A stretch of 64,000 nt of DNA from Pteria penguin (Eukaryota; Mollusca; Bivalvia; Pterioida; Pteriidae), in the NCBI GenBank assembly GCA_035048485.1, contig CM068583.1:27587841-27651840 (forward strand), read 5' to 3'. Of this stretch, positions 12,301 to 24,300 are shown one piece after another (within the stretch, counting starts at the first letter, position 1; each line of letters begins with the position of its first letter). The position numbers and the translations under genes were made by a program. The notes beneath the pieces were generated by a model, which saw only the letters and a program-made list of their open reading frames with translations, made no database searches and was not told the DNA's origin.

Positions 12301-13895
12301 GTTTACACCAATTATCCCATTCCCCTTTTTCTTGAAAGTCTTAAAAAATTCATAAAAAATCCAAAACATAAAATATTGAAAAATTTTCTTCGCGGTAGTA
12401 TTTCTTACCATCAAAATGATCAAATTAAACCAAATTAATGCATCAATGTTTACTTAAAGAAAAAAATACCTCTTTTCTGCATTAAAACTACCAAGTACAA
12501 AAAAACGTCAAAAAAACGTCAAAAATTTGATTTCGGAACTGAACCAAAAATAACAACACTTCTTCACACATCCCTCTAGATCATTCCTATGCATTCGGTT
12601 TGTCTCTGTATGTCCCCGGTCTGAAGAAGAAGTTTGTCAAAGGAGGGTACCCTCTTTGACCTACTTTTGCCTGTGGTGGCGCCACCTGTTGATGAATCCG
12701 GACGAAAAACAACAACACTTGTAGGGGACCATGAGTACTACATGCTTATCAAGTTTCATCAAATTCTGTTCAGTGGTTCTAGAGAAGAAGTCGAAAATGT
12801 GAAAAGTTAACGACGGACGACGGACGGTGATTGATCACAATAGCTCACTTGAGCCTTTGGCTCAGGTGAGCTAAAAAGCTATGCTTGTTTAAGATAGACT
12901 GGAGTTACCTGCTCTTGCTTGCTATGCTGCGCGAAGAGACAAATTTTGTAAAGGCTATTCCCTGTCCAGCAAGTGCTATTTATAGCACAGACGGTAAGGG
13001 CAGATAAGAAGCTGTACACACTGCGGGTAGTTATTTGTAAAATTCGTCTGCAGTAGCACACACAGCATAGGTATACAGTACCTGATGTAATTTACGAGAG
13101 GCTCGTGATGTTTAGCCTTGAGGATGTAATGAATTTTGTCGATATTTGTTGATTCTAGGTTAAATGAATGAAACAGAGACATATATACACTGTATATATG
13201 TCTCTGAATGAAACAAAGCGAAATCCAGTGAGATAAAAATAACCGATAACGCGTCACTTGAACCCTGGTCAGCCTCGTTATGAATTAGTGGTCACCTGTC
13301 TAGATATCTTCGTGATACGCATTGCCAGTCTATATTTAGGATTCTATGAAATATTTTATTTGTTCTTTTTTAGACTGGAATTTATATCTACAGATATTAT
13401 TATTATATTATTTATATTATTATATATATTTCGAAGATTGCGCGATCGGTTTCCATATTGACGCTTAATGTCAAATTAGGCCTTGATCGCGTGTGTTACA
13501 AGCGTTCTACTACGATTTCTCCAAATAAGGCAATATGTCACGTGGTCTTCCCTATATTTGGAAAAATTCCCATGAAGTGCGATTGTAATTCATAATCGGC
13601 TTGCGTCATCACGGCGAATGAATATTTTAACACACACAATAAGCGACAGAATAATAGGTGTTTTAGGGCAATATATTGATAATTTGAGTTAAGCAGACCT
13701 ATGCTTAAACCTACTTCTGTGCAATGAAATTTCAATAACAAGGATAACAAAGCCGGTTTTGCAAGAACTTTTACTACGTTTAGTACTTTAAAGAAGTGGA
13801 TTACGTTACGTTACGTGGATTAAAAAGGCGGTGTAGAGGTAAAAATTTTACGATCGCTAGAAGACTGTCGAGCAAATGCTCGACGCCTTAAAAAC
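9397..13895 (-). mobile_element. HINE-like element, family F5, copy 2 (interrupted)
   Basis: The flanking parts 9397-10329 and 12873-13895 together match copy 1 at 4319-6113, including the stem-loop end (GGCTCTTCAAGCC, at the low-coordinate side) and the GTCGAGC fold-back end (at 13868-13888). The middle is occupied by a different element (10330-12872). A 39-bp palindromic insertion at about 13172-13210 is also absent from copy 1. The two copies differ by scattered substitutions and indels. Confidence 0.65.
10330..12872 (-). mobile_element. HINE-like element, family F1, copy a (complete)
   Basis: On the minus strand this element starts with AGCTCACCTGAGCC, which pairs with GGCTCAAGTGAGCT just inside it. 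It ends with CTCAGGTGAGC, then the stem-loop GGCCCACTTGGGCC and the terminus TCTTG, flanked by T-runs. It sits inside F5 copy 2; copy 1 gives the empty site, with no target-site duplication beyond T or A runs. The interior holds imperfect repeated modules of several hundred bases, an inverted tRNA-like word (TGGATTTGAACC, near 10750 and 11590), and an ACGGACGACGGACGG stretch near the 12.8-kb end. No protein is encoded. Confidence 0.75.
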
Positions 13896-16194
13896 AAACA
13901 AGGGAAAATGCTAGGACAAATATAAATCATGGCCATCAAAATGCTTACTTGTAACGTTATAACACACAATTAGATAAAACACATCTTTGAACAGTATATA
14001 AATATTGATCAATAGTTCAATCATATAAAATTCTTTTTAAACTGAAAACGTTTTCTTGATTTCAATCTGAATTTTTCTCAACAGATGCCGGGGGTATGAC
14101 ATTAGCTCCCTAGACATTTGTCCCGACCAGCTAAAAGTCAAATCAGAAAACATTCACAGAATAAGATGACATGTACCAGGTATTTGAGTATACATTATGA
14201 TCAACTTAAAAGTTTAAAAAACTTTGAATTTTTATCATGGAACAATATAACAATAGAAATTTTTAAAATTTCATAAAAAATGGTTAATATATCACTGTGA
14301 ATCAGAGACGGTCAAGCCTGATGCTCTACTGGTATAGTCAATGAAGAGACCGTATAAAGATGATGATCTATCTTGAGATTTTGGTTTAAAACACATTAAA
14401 TACATGAATGGACAGAAAAATTGCATGGTCTAAAACTACATGTATAGTAAAACCATTCTAGTGGGATCCCTCAACTAAGACAGTGTGCAAAACCAAACTG
14501 AGATAGTGATGTAAATAAGAATTTAAGTTTATATCAATAAATCTCAAAATTGTAATATAATATGGTCCTCGATATACTTACAAACTATATTTAAATAAAT
14601 ATTTTACTAAACAAGTAACGGTTAAACTGTCTGCAAGCCTTGTTGCCCCATAAAGACCACATAATCCAAGAATTGCTACAATGACACTTCAAAAATCCAC
14701 CAGATCACTGTACTCTTAAGTAAAAAATGTACAATGATAATCAGAAAATTCAAAATAAAATTCTTTTTATTAAATCCTTCATCAATCATACCCAACAATC
14801 TTCAAAATTTATTTATTCATTTTGATTATGAATTTTAAGTATTCTTTGCTTATAACAAAGATGGGGGAATACAGTCTGCAGTATTCCATTATTAATATTA
14901 GAAATCTAAAAACGTGAGATGAGGAGTGGAAATCACAAACTACCGTATACAGACTTGTATCAAAAAGAGACCAGGCCCTTTACCAGACCTCAAGGTCAAG
15001 GACCAAAAACAAAACTGCATATGCACAACTAGACCACATATCTAACAAAATGAGACTATTTTTCAAAGCCAGACAACATGGCTCCAACCGCTTTTGACCA
15101 ATACAGCAAATAAATACATGTACTAGTACTATAGAAGATAATTACACCTGCAAAAGAATCATAGAATAACCTAGAAATGTGACTTCAAGAGCTACAAATT
15201 TGGTGCAGACCTTTAGCTCAAGAAAAATTAAATACCGGTAGACCATAAATTGTTTGTTATACATGCATCTTCTATATAATTTTATGTGTAATAATCTACA
15301 ACTTGCTGCATTTTATGAGTGATCATATAATCTAGTATTTTGTGGTTGGATTTGGCTTTTAGCTGGGTATGCTAATCTAAATTTAAGATATAATTCTGTT
15401 AAGATTTTTCATTGGCTCAGGCTTAGTCAGAAATTGATCATATTTTTCTGAAACATATTATCCTTACATTCAAACTATTGCCACACAGCTTTCCTTTGAA
15501 CAATGATGCCTTATACCAAATAAGACATCATTGTGGTACAACATTCCTGAGAAGAATATACAAGTCTACATGTATGTAAAACTGTCAACCCCTGGGGTGG
15601 CTTCAGATATTGTCACAGAGCCTACCCTTGAACAAATTTGATACTTCCTGTCATAAAAATGCTCTGTACCAAATATTAAGTTATTGTGACTTGTCATTAA
15701 GAAGAAGATTTTAATTACATGTATTTAAATACTTCCCCCTTCTAATTATTGACCCCAAATTAGCCCTTATATAAGGACAATAACTACCATTTAAACAAAA
15801 TTGCATCTACTTTTACTAGGATCATATATGCTAGATTTCATTCCATTTCATTCAGTGGTTTACAAGAAGTTAAAAATGTCAAAAGTTTGCAGTGATTAAC
15901 ACTAGGACAACAGACAATCACATTAACTCACTTAAACCTCAGGCTCAGGAGAGCTAAAAAAAACCCCACCACTATATGATCACTCACAAACTGCTACAAG
16001 ACTCTGTCTTTTACACATTGTAGACAATTACATATGGCACATCTGTACAAAAGACTTAAATACTAAATTTTTAGATTTGTCAATTGAAGATGGCCCTTTG
16101 GGAGGTTATTTAGTAGATGCAGATTTAGACTTTTTTTAAATAATCAAATGCACCTTTAAATGTGATGTTATGAATGATACGGCTTGACCTAACA

Positions 16195-16710
16195 TTTTCA
16201 TTTGAAAAGAGATGCTTTTGTACATGTATTGGCCAACAATTCTGTGTCCTGGGTTGATTGGTTGGTTGATTGGTGTTTTACGTCGCTTTCAACAATTTTC
16301 CAGTTATTTCGCGACATGGAAGCAGGACTGTGTCCTGAGTAAAATGCTCTTATTTTTATGTTACTCAATTACACATTACACAATTACACAATATACATTG
16401 ATAATTCTCTGAAATAATTTTTTAAAATGTACAATTTACTGTTGTGCAAAATTCTACGATATTTTATTCAATAATACATGTATTTTTAAAAAAACAAACT
16501 TCTGAATGCGTAACATATGATACTAGCAGTTTTGGACAACACAATAAGAAATTCAACACCGAAAAAGGCTAATATATACATAAAACATCTTGGTACATTT
16601 ATTTGCCAAAAGTTCTGTGTCCTAGGTAAAATGCTCTTCTTTTCATATTTCTCAATTATACCTCACAAACTGTACATAATATACACTGATAATTCTTTGA
16701 AATAATTTTA
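16195..16710. repeat. Diverged tandem duplication of about 230 bp
   Basis: The segment around 16230-16420 (TTCTGTGTCCT, GTAAAATGCTCTT, TACACTGATAATTCT-like words) is repeated at about 16590-16710 in the same order. The first copy carries the extra 76-bp SINE piece listed separately; the second copy shows the uninterrupted site. Confidence 0.7.
16252..16327 (-). mobile_element. Truncated SINE, tail part, with 10-bp target duplication
   Basis: A 76-bp segment with the words GGTTGATTGGTGTTTTACG and TCGCGACATGGAAGCAGG is flanked by CTGTGTCCTG on both sides (16242-16251 and 16328-16337). The related sequence near 16615 has a single copy of this word, which is the empty site. The same tail occurs at the end of the fuller SINE at 41366-41516, in the same minus orientation. 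Confidence 0.75.
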
Positions 16711-18107
16711 GTTGAAAAAGAGTGGTTGAGTAAACACATCAAAATCCAATTTTGCTATCACTAGACCTTTTCACCTTGTTTGATAAAACATGAATTTCAC
16801 CAGAAGTTTCACAGGGTATATGTATACAGAAAAACACACCAACACACATCATAGTAGATGTATAGCTGTACAAAATGTCCAACATTACTCGGTAAAGAAA
16901 TTCTTTAAGTGTAATGGTATAATTCTGAAAGATTCCTTTCATGAGACCTATAAACTGCTCAGAAACAACTGATAGTATGATTAATTCTTTGATATTTTCT
17001 TTGATAAAATTTTTGTTAAAAGTTATACCAAATTTGGGATGTGTAACAGATAACACCAGCAACTGTGGACGAAACAATAAGAAATACAAAACTAAAAATG
17101 GCCAACATATACTTAGCAGTTGTGGACAGAACAATAAGAAATTCAACAATTAAAGTGGTATATATATATACTTGGAATATTTAGTATAACTGGGACTTCC
17201 TAATGGAACTATTACCCCCTGCAATAGCAAAGATATAAATAAAACAGATTTGGGCATAGGCTCATAGTGATCATAAAGATACTATTTTGGACATCGAATG
17301 AAGGTCACAATATACCCTTGTGTCTCTCTTCAAAATGCAATGAAGACTAAATTCAGTTTGTTATTGTTGATTATAGAAATGTTTTAAGTCCAATATCTCG
17401 AAAGATGTGTGAAAATATCATCAAAAACTCAGATGTCTATAGACAGACGGGTATATTGATAAAGATTGAAAGACAAAATGATCTCAGTACATATAAGTGG
17501 GTGTAACACTGTATAACTGAAAATTATACTGGTAGAATCTTTCACCATTTTGTAAGCCAAGGGTATTCTGTGGGCACAAGCACTAGGGTTATCATAATTT
17601 TTATCATAATTTCATGGAAAAATATCATTTAAGACAATATTATAATGAGCAGTTTGTACTAATGAAGTAACATTTCTTCTGAAAACAAACTGCTATAGGC
17701 AAAAATATCATTAAGAATGGAATCACTAAAATTAAGTTAATAAGACCTTCAGGAAGTGACCGGTAACAAAATATGTCCAAGTGTATTGTCATTAAATCAT
17801 TAAACTGCATTTCGATTTCAAATAATTATATACTGCCACCTAGTACTGTAGTGTTGATCAATCAAGTGTAAGTGTAAACAGAGTCTCCATACATATCAAT
17901 ATTGTTACATAAATTTATCTCCATAGCTCTGGTAATTATCTGTTCATTATAATTACAAAGAAGGTGTTGTTTATAATCAACATTGTTGGTTTACCATGTG
18001 TATTGCGATTTATACTAGACAATTATATCACCATGTAAACAGCATAGGTTAAGCAACAGTGCAAATTTCATGTTATACCTGTATACAGCAATCAACCATC
18101 AAAGTAA

Positions 18108-18304
18108 TCATGCTAAGAAAGCTTTTATAACTTTCTCAAGTTTTTTCCGACAAATTGGACATGTCTCTAAAGGAGCAGCACAGCTTGCACAACAGCAAAT
18201 ATGGCCACAGGGAAGAAAAACAACCCCTACGTCTGCATCCAGACAAATTTTGCATGATTTGGAAATCTTTAAGCTTTCATTTTCTTCTAGTATTGCTTTC
18301 ACAT
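18108..18304 (-). CDS. IAP: IAP coding exon 5: RING finger and C-terminus
   Basis: Acceptor CTTTTCAG; the first two bases complete Asp327. The exon encodes a short helix (AILEENESLK) and a RING of the IAP type, CKICLDADVGVVFLPCGH, then CASC and CPICR, followed by KKLEKVIKAFLA and TGA at 18110-18108. The conserved hydrophobic tail after the RING is the part that supports dimerisation and E2 activation in known IAPs. Confidence 0.92.
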
Positions 18305-21300
18305 CTGAAAAGACAGTAAAAATAATATCAGACATTTACTGTTACATTTTTGAGAAGTAGAACAAAATTCAAGGTCACATGGTCAAGTATTTTCAAACAA
18401 ATTATATATCAAGGTTTAATTAAAAGGAATGGTTGTAAATATAAAAGTTCTACCCATAATTCTACAAAGTTATAACCATACACTGTAGGATTAGGAAAAG
18501 TATGCATATTCCACTACATTAATGTAAACCACTTATTCACTATTGACAATTTTCATAATAAAGAGCTATTCTCTATTATGTTAAGTACATGTATTTCACT
18601 TCAAAATCATTGTGCTAACATACAGATGACAAAGAAGCATTATTTTTGGCCCTTCATTCATATCCTTTAACTCAACACAAGTTTTCATACCACTGGTTAA
18701 CATCACATCACAGTAAATCTGCATCAAATTCATACACCTACTTAACAGGTGCATTGCTCTCTACGATGAAGAGACCACATAGATGAACATCGTCTACAAC
18801 TCACTGTTGGTCATTCAATGGTTTGAAGACATTGGATCACTTGATATATACACTATCATCTACTGTTTTATTCACTTTTTCAAAAGAAGATGTGAAGCAG
18901 GCGTGGCCTAGTGGTATCATGCTCGCCTCCTGATCAGAAGGCCAGGGTTCAAGTCCCGCTCTGGTCATGCCGGTGTCCTGTCTTTTGGATGAGACAGTAA
19001 CAACCGAGGCCCCGTGTCGTGGTATGCATGGCACATTAAACATCCCTCACTGCTTCAGGTGGCTCCGTTGCAAAGGTCAAAATTTGTATGCCCCGCATCA
19101 GGCAGATGCCGTCACCATATACGTGAAATATTTGTGGTGTGACGTTTAACAAAAATCAATCAATCAATCAAAAGAAGATGCTTCATTTTACATTGCAATC
19201 CACAAAAGAATTCATTCATTAATAAATCAAGACAAGGTCAACTGGTTTGTTTTTAATGTGCTTTCATCAACTTATCGGTCATATGGAGACAACAAAGCAG
19301 GAGATGACCAAACTATTAAATATACAAGTAAATCCAAACCATAGTGAATGCAGATGCTGAACACTATCAACAATATGAAGAATACAAAAAACTGAGATGA
19401 AAAAAAAGAAGAAAAATGAAAAACCCATGAGATTTCTTTTTTTGCAGATGAGCTACATATAAAAAGGATCCACATAGGAAAGTAAGATCTATAACAGTAA
19501 TTCTATTTGTCTTTATTCTGTATACAATGTATACCACTTACCTACTAGTTCCTTAGATGTCAGTTCACTTATGGAAGTGACAGGATTTATAGCACCAGCA
19601 CCTTTCTCTTGAACCTGGTGACCTGGTGATGCAGATGCTGCATCTGTTGCTTGACTCACAAAAGATCCACTTGCAGCATCTGATGGTTGACAAACGTGAA
19701 AGCCAGATGCAGACTGGGAGACCTCATTTGAATCTATTGTCTTGGTTTCAGTTTCTTCATTCCCTGACAAATATAACAAGTTTCAATTGTTTTAATTATC
19801 CAATTGAAAACAGCTCCAAAAATGACTTTTGAAGTACAAACACATACTGGTAAAAATAATCATTGCAGCTATTGCTGATATACTAGCATCATTCAAAACC
19901 TTAAGTCTATCTCGATATGGGTTCCTCTACCTGCAATTCAAATGCTGATACACAGCATGTGTATAGTTGTAGAAGAAACAGTTAAAAGAATCTTAACAAG
20001 ATTGCCATTACTTTTCAACTCTTGGCATTCAAAATTATCAAAGAGATTCAAACAAAGATATTAAACTACATGTACATTCACATAGATGAAAAGGTTAGAC
20101 ACACTAAAAGAGTATGTCAGTAAAATGACCCTACTCCATCAAACATTTAGGTTGGTTATATCTCACCTGTTTTCCGGTAAATGTTTCATGTTTTCCATAC
20201 TATTGGAATAAGTACATTTTAAAGTACTGCTTGAAGTCATTCATATACAAGGTTACAAACTGATAGATTCAATGATTACAGAGCTTTAGATAATTTTGAT
20301 TCACATCAAATTTGCTGATATTCATTTGCTGCTCATTATACCTTCTTATTCACTGACAAAATTTTTGAAACAAAAAAAAAAACCCCCAAAAAACAAACCC
20401 CACAAATCAAAAACTAAAAAAGAAAAAAAAAGCCTCAAACTACATGTATATGATTATTTTCAAACATTTTTTAAGCCAAGCATATTAATATAAGGGCACA
20501 TTCACAGATGAAAATAAAAATTGGGTGAATTAATTACCTGTATTTTCTTTCTGTTCATCTAACTGCATCATGTGTAATTCCTACAAAAATATGGATACTG
20601 AGAAAAGAAACTAATGGGAAGTGACTGCACAATATACAGTGATCATAACCTGGGAAAAGGCCAAATATTGTAGCAGTGCCTCCCTTCCAACAAATTTGAT
20701 ACAAGATGTCACGAAAATGAATCGACATATACAAAATGTTAAGTCATGGTGTTTTGCCATTTTTCAGGAAATTTTTACACAAACAATTCACCTTGATTTG
20801 ATCCCTATAGCTCCTAATCAAAGATAATGCCCACTAGTTGAACAGAATTACTTCTATTTTGCCTAGGGACTGTGAATGCATGCCTTTACTCAAATCCATA
20901 TATCAGTTTATAGGTGATAGATGAACAGACAATAGACATCACACTATCACAATAGCTAGTAATGGATTAGATAATAAACAAGAGATCCAAGTGGGTCTAT
21001 ATTGCTCACCTGAACACAATTTACTCATTCACAAACAAATAACTGCTTGAAAAAATCTGCAGATATATTTATTCCCTTGCTTATTGTGTTTTTGATGACT
21101 GATGGTAAACTTGCTACTCCACACTGAATAAATCAAGACATTAATGGTATTACAATATGTGAAAAAGATTCAGAATGCTTTTTTCCATTTTTTTCCCTTA
21201 AATAATATACATACTCTTGTTTTGATGTAAAATGAACTAAAAAAATATTTTGCCTTTAGCATGTTTAGCAAGATTTGAACTGCCCTTCAATATTCCAGAA

Positions 21301-24300
21301 CAGACCTATATCAGAGTAGTACAAAGGTTGTCTAAAGACAACAGAGCTCGCCATATTGGATGTTTCTATCAAATAGGTTATTTGTCGAGCAATTTGTTAT
21401 TTCAAAACCTGATCATATGAAAGTTCTGGTCACAATGAATATAAATGTGAAATCCTTATCTCCAATATTTCGAAAGAAAAAGCCTGAGGTAAATTTTTGA
21501 AAGGAAGGTCGAAGTCCAAGTTCAGGGTCACAATGTAAAAAGTCATGGTATCAAATGAAAGTTCCTGTTATGAGGAACCTATGTGTGAAGTATCAAAGCA
21601 TACCCCTGTTGTTTCAAAAGATATAGCTCAGATTAAAGTTTTGAAAAGTAGGTCACAGTCCAAGGTTAAGGTCAATAGGTCAAAAGTCATCACATCAAAT
21701 GAAAGCTCTTGTCATGAGGAACCTATGTGTGAAATATCAATAGTCTACCACTAATGATTTAAAAGATACAGCCCAGATTCAAGTTTTTGAAAAGTATGAC
21801 AAAGTCCAAAGTCAATGTCCACAGGGTCTTGAGACAACCCCTTATACGATACATAGAGTATATTGGATCAGGCGTTGTCTCAAGATCCTGTGTCAAGGTC
21901 AAAAGGTCAAAAGTTGTGATATCAAATGAAAGCTCTGATCATGAGGAGTCTACATGCGAAATATCATAGCCTTAGCTTTAATGGTGCAAAAGATAAAGCC
22001 CAGGTTACAGTTAATGAAAAGTAGGTCAAAGTTCACGGTCAAGGTGACTTAGTCAAAACTCATGGTATTAAATGAAAGCTCTGATCATGAGAAATCTACA
22101 TGTGAAATATCAAAGCTCTACCACTACTAGTTTAAAAGATATAGGCCTGGTTAACTTTTTTGTGCATGAGGTTGCTGATGCCAATGCTATGACAGTATCT
22201 CTCATGACATTTTGTCCCAGCTAGCTAAAAAAGGTCATAAAAAGCCAAGAAAACTAAGCTTTGAATAGGAAATTTCAATTAACCCTTCATATAGATATTT
22301 TCTAATGAAAAATGGCAAATATAATGCTTTATGACTTCTGTGTATATATTAATTATTATACTGAATGAATAAAAAACAAGAGGCCAAAGTGGGCCTATAT
22401 TGCTCACATGAGCACAATTTGCTTATCAAGAAACATCTGCTACTCAATGGAATGCACAGATACATATATTCTCTTGCTTATAGCACTTTTGACAATGGGG
22501 TTCATCAGCTACTAGTATACACACTCCCTTTGAGTTTTACATAATGCCCAATTTTTTAATGAGAAAAAATCTGAAACATTCCGAATGTATTATGGGGTTT
22601 TGTTTATATCTCAGGTGATAATGCAAATTTTCCGTCATATATTACTTATGTTAAAGTAAGCATTTGAATACCAGAATTTGAATTCAAAGAAGTAGCATAC
22701 ATATATCAAAATATTCTTAATTATTTTCTCACTTTAAGCATAGTCATAGTAAAACAAAAGATCAAATATTAAGATTTTATTTAGATACTGAGGATAAATC
22801 CAGAGGGATATACCACATGCAAAGTCACATGTCTGGATCATCTCAACAATTGTCAATGAACCCTATTGACAAGACTGTGCACATGCTTCTCTACACTGAA
22901 TTAATCAAGACAATAGAATGAAAATATGTGAAAACCACATTTTTTTTTTCGTAGATAATATTCAAAATCTTTTGGTATAACATGAACAAAAAACCCTATT
23001 GTCTTTAGTGGGATTTGAACCACTTCCCTTCAGCATGGAAAAACTGGCCTATGTTAAAATAAGAAAAAAAGTCATAAAAAACAAACAAAACTAAACACAC
23101 TGATAGACATGAAACTTTTAAATAATTCTTCAAATTGATATTTCTGAATGAAAGTTGGTAGATAATGCTTTGGCTTTTTCAATATCTTGAATAAATCAAG
23201 AAAATGACACAAAATGAGTGTGAAAAAAAAGTGGGGTTTTTTTCTTATGACTTATTGAGTGTTACAAAAAAACCTTGACGAACCCTTGATGAAACCTTGT
23301 TTTGGTGTAAAATTAAAGAGGAAAGTTTTTGCCTCCAGTTGGGTTTGAACCTTAAGATTAAAAACTTATAACCTTCAATATGCCAAAATTGGTCTGTATT
23401 TAAAATGAGAAAAAAAGTGATAAAAAGCCAACAAAACTAAACTTAGACATTAAACTTTAAAATAACCTAAGTCCTTTCAAATAGATATTCTTAAATAAAA
23501 GTTGGCAAAAAAATGTTTTATGGCTTCTTTAATATACATGTACAGTCAAACCTCGTTATCTCGAAGTCGGAGGGACCGTGGAAAATACTTCGAGATATCC
23601 GTAGTTCGAGATATCCAAATTGCAGTTTCATTTGACATTTGTGATTATTATGGTAGATCAGAGACATATATGTCTCTGAGTAGATGTATGAGATATACAT
23701 GTATTTATCAATAAATACGCATGAAGATGTGCATATTGTATTGTTCCTAAATAATTAATCTAAATCTCATCATACCTTTTATATTTTATGAATATATAGA
23801 GAATATACTCCAAAACTGAAAACGTCATGTTTCCTTTTCAGTAACATCGTAATTTAAATCCAATACTGGATATAACTGTCAAATACTATACCTAAAACCA
23901 AGGACGGGCTAACACGTAAGACTAGATAAAAACACACGTCATAATTTGATTTAACTACTATTACTTTGCATAAAAATACATAGACATACACATGGATTGG
24001 AAATAGTAATAATTAATGAACAGTGTAAAGAAATTTCTTAAAATGCAGATATGAAAAAGCATCAATTACAGTTAATGTTAATTATCTAATTTTGTGTCGA
24101 GTTTAATAAGCTATCATCATTTATTAATATTTGGTATAAATAACAGGGTACGCACGGACGAGATCGATTATGTAATTATTGCGGCTTTGTTCACCGACAC
24201 GGTCAATTGATCACACCATGCGAGCGACCTGTCATTTAGGATAAACGCCGCGGGGAATATTGTCAATAAGAAGCCAACTTCGAGATAAACCGGGTAAATA

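Larger units (their letters stand above)
13896..18107. other. Downstream flank of the IAP gene with decayed repeats
   Basis: This stretch should include the 3' untranslated region of the IAP gene at its high-coordinate side, but I could not choose a polyadenylation site. Decayed HINE pieces are visible: a tail ending in AGCTAAAA near 14130 and one near 15900-15958 (CTCAGGAGAGCTAAAA). The open frames here are AT-rich and not convincing as protein. Confidence 0.5.

Noticed and set aside
10330..12872. A canonical Helitron (TC at the 5' end, CTRR at the 3' end)
   Set aside because: One reading does end in CTAA after a hairpin, but there is no TC start, and the asymmetric inverted repeat with terminal stem-loop and T-T insertion fits the Helentron/HINE type better.
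16739..17149. A 136-codon hydrophobic minus-strand frame as a membrane protein
   Set aside because: The composition follows the AT-rich base content, there is no start context or recognisable family, and part of it overlaps a locally repeated segment.
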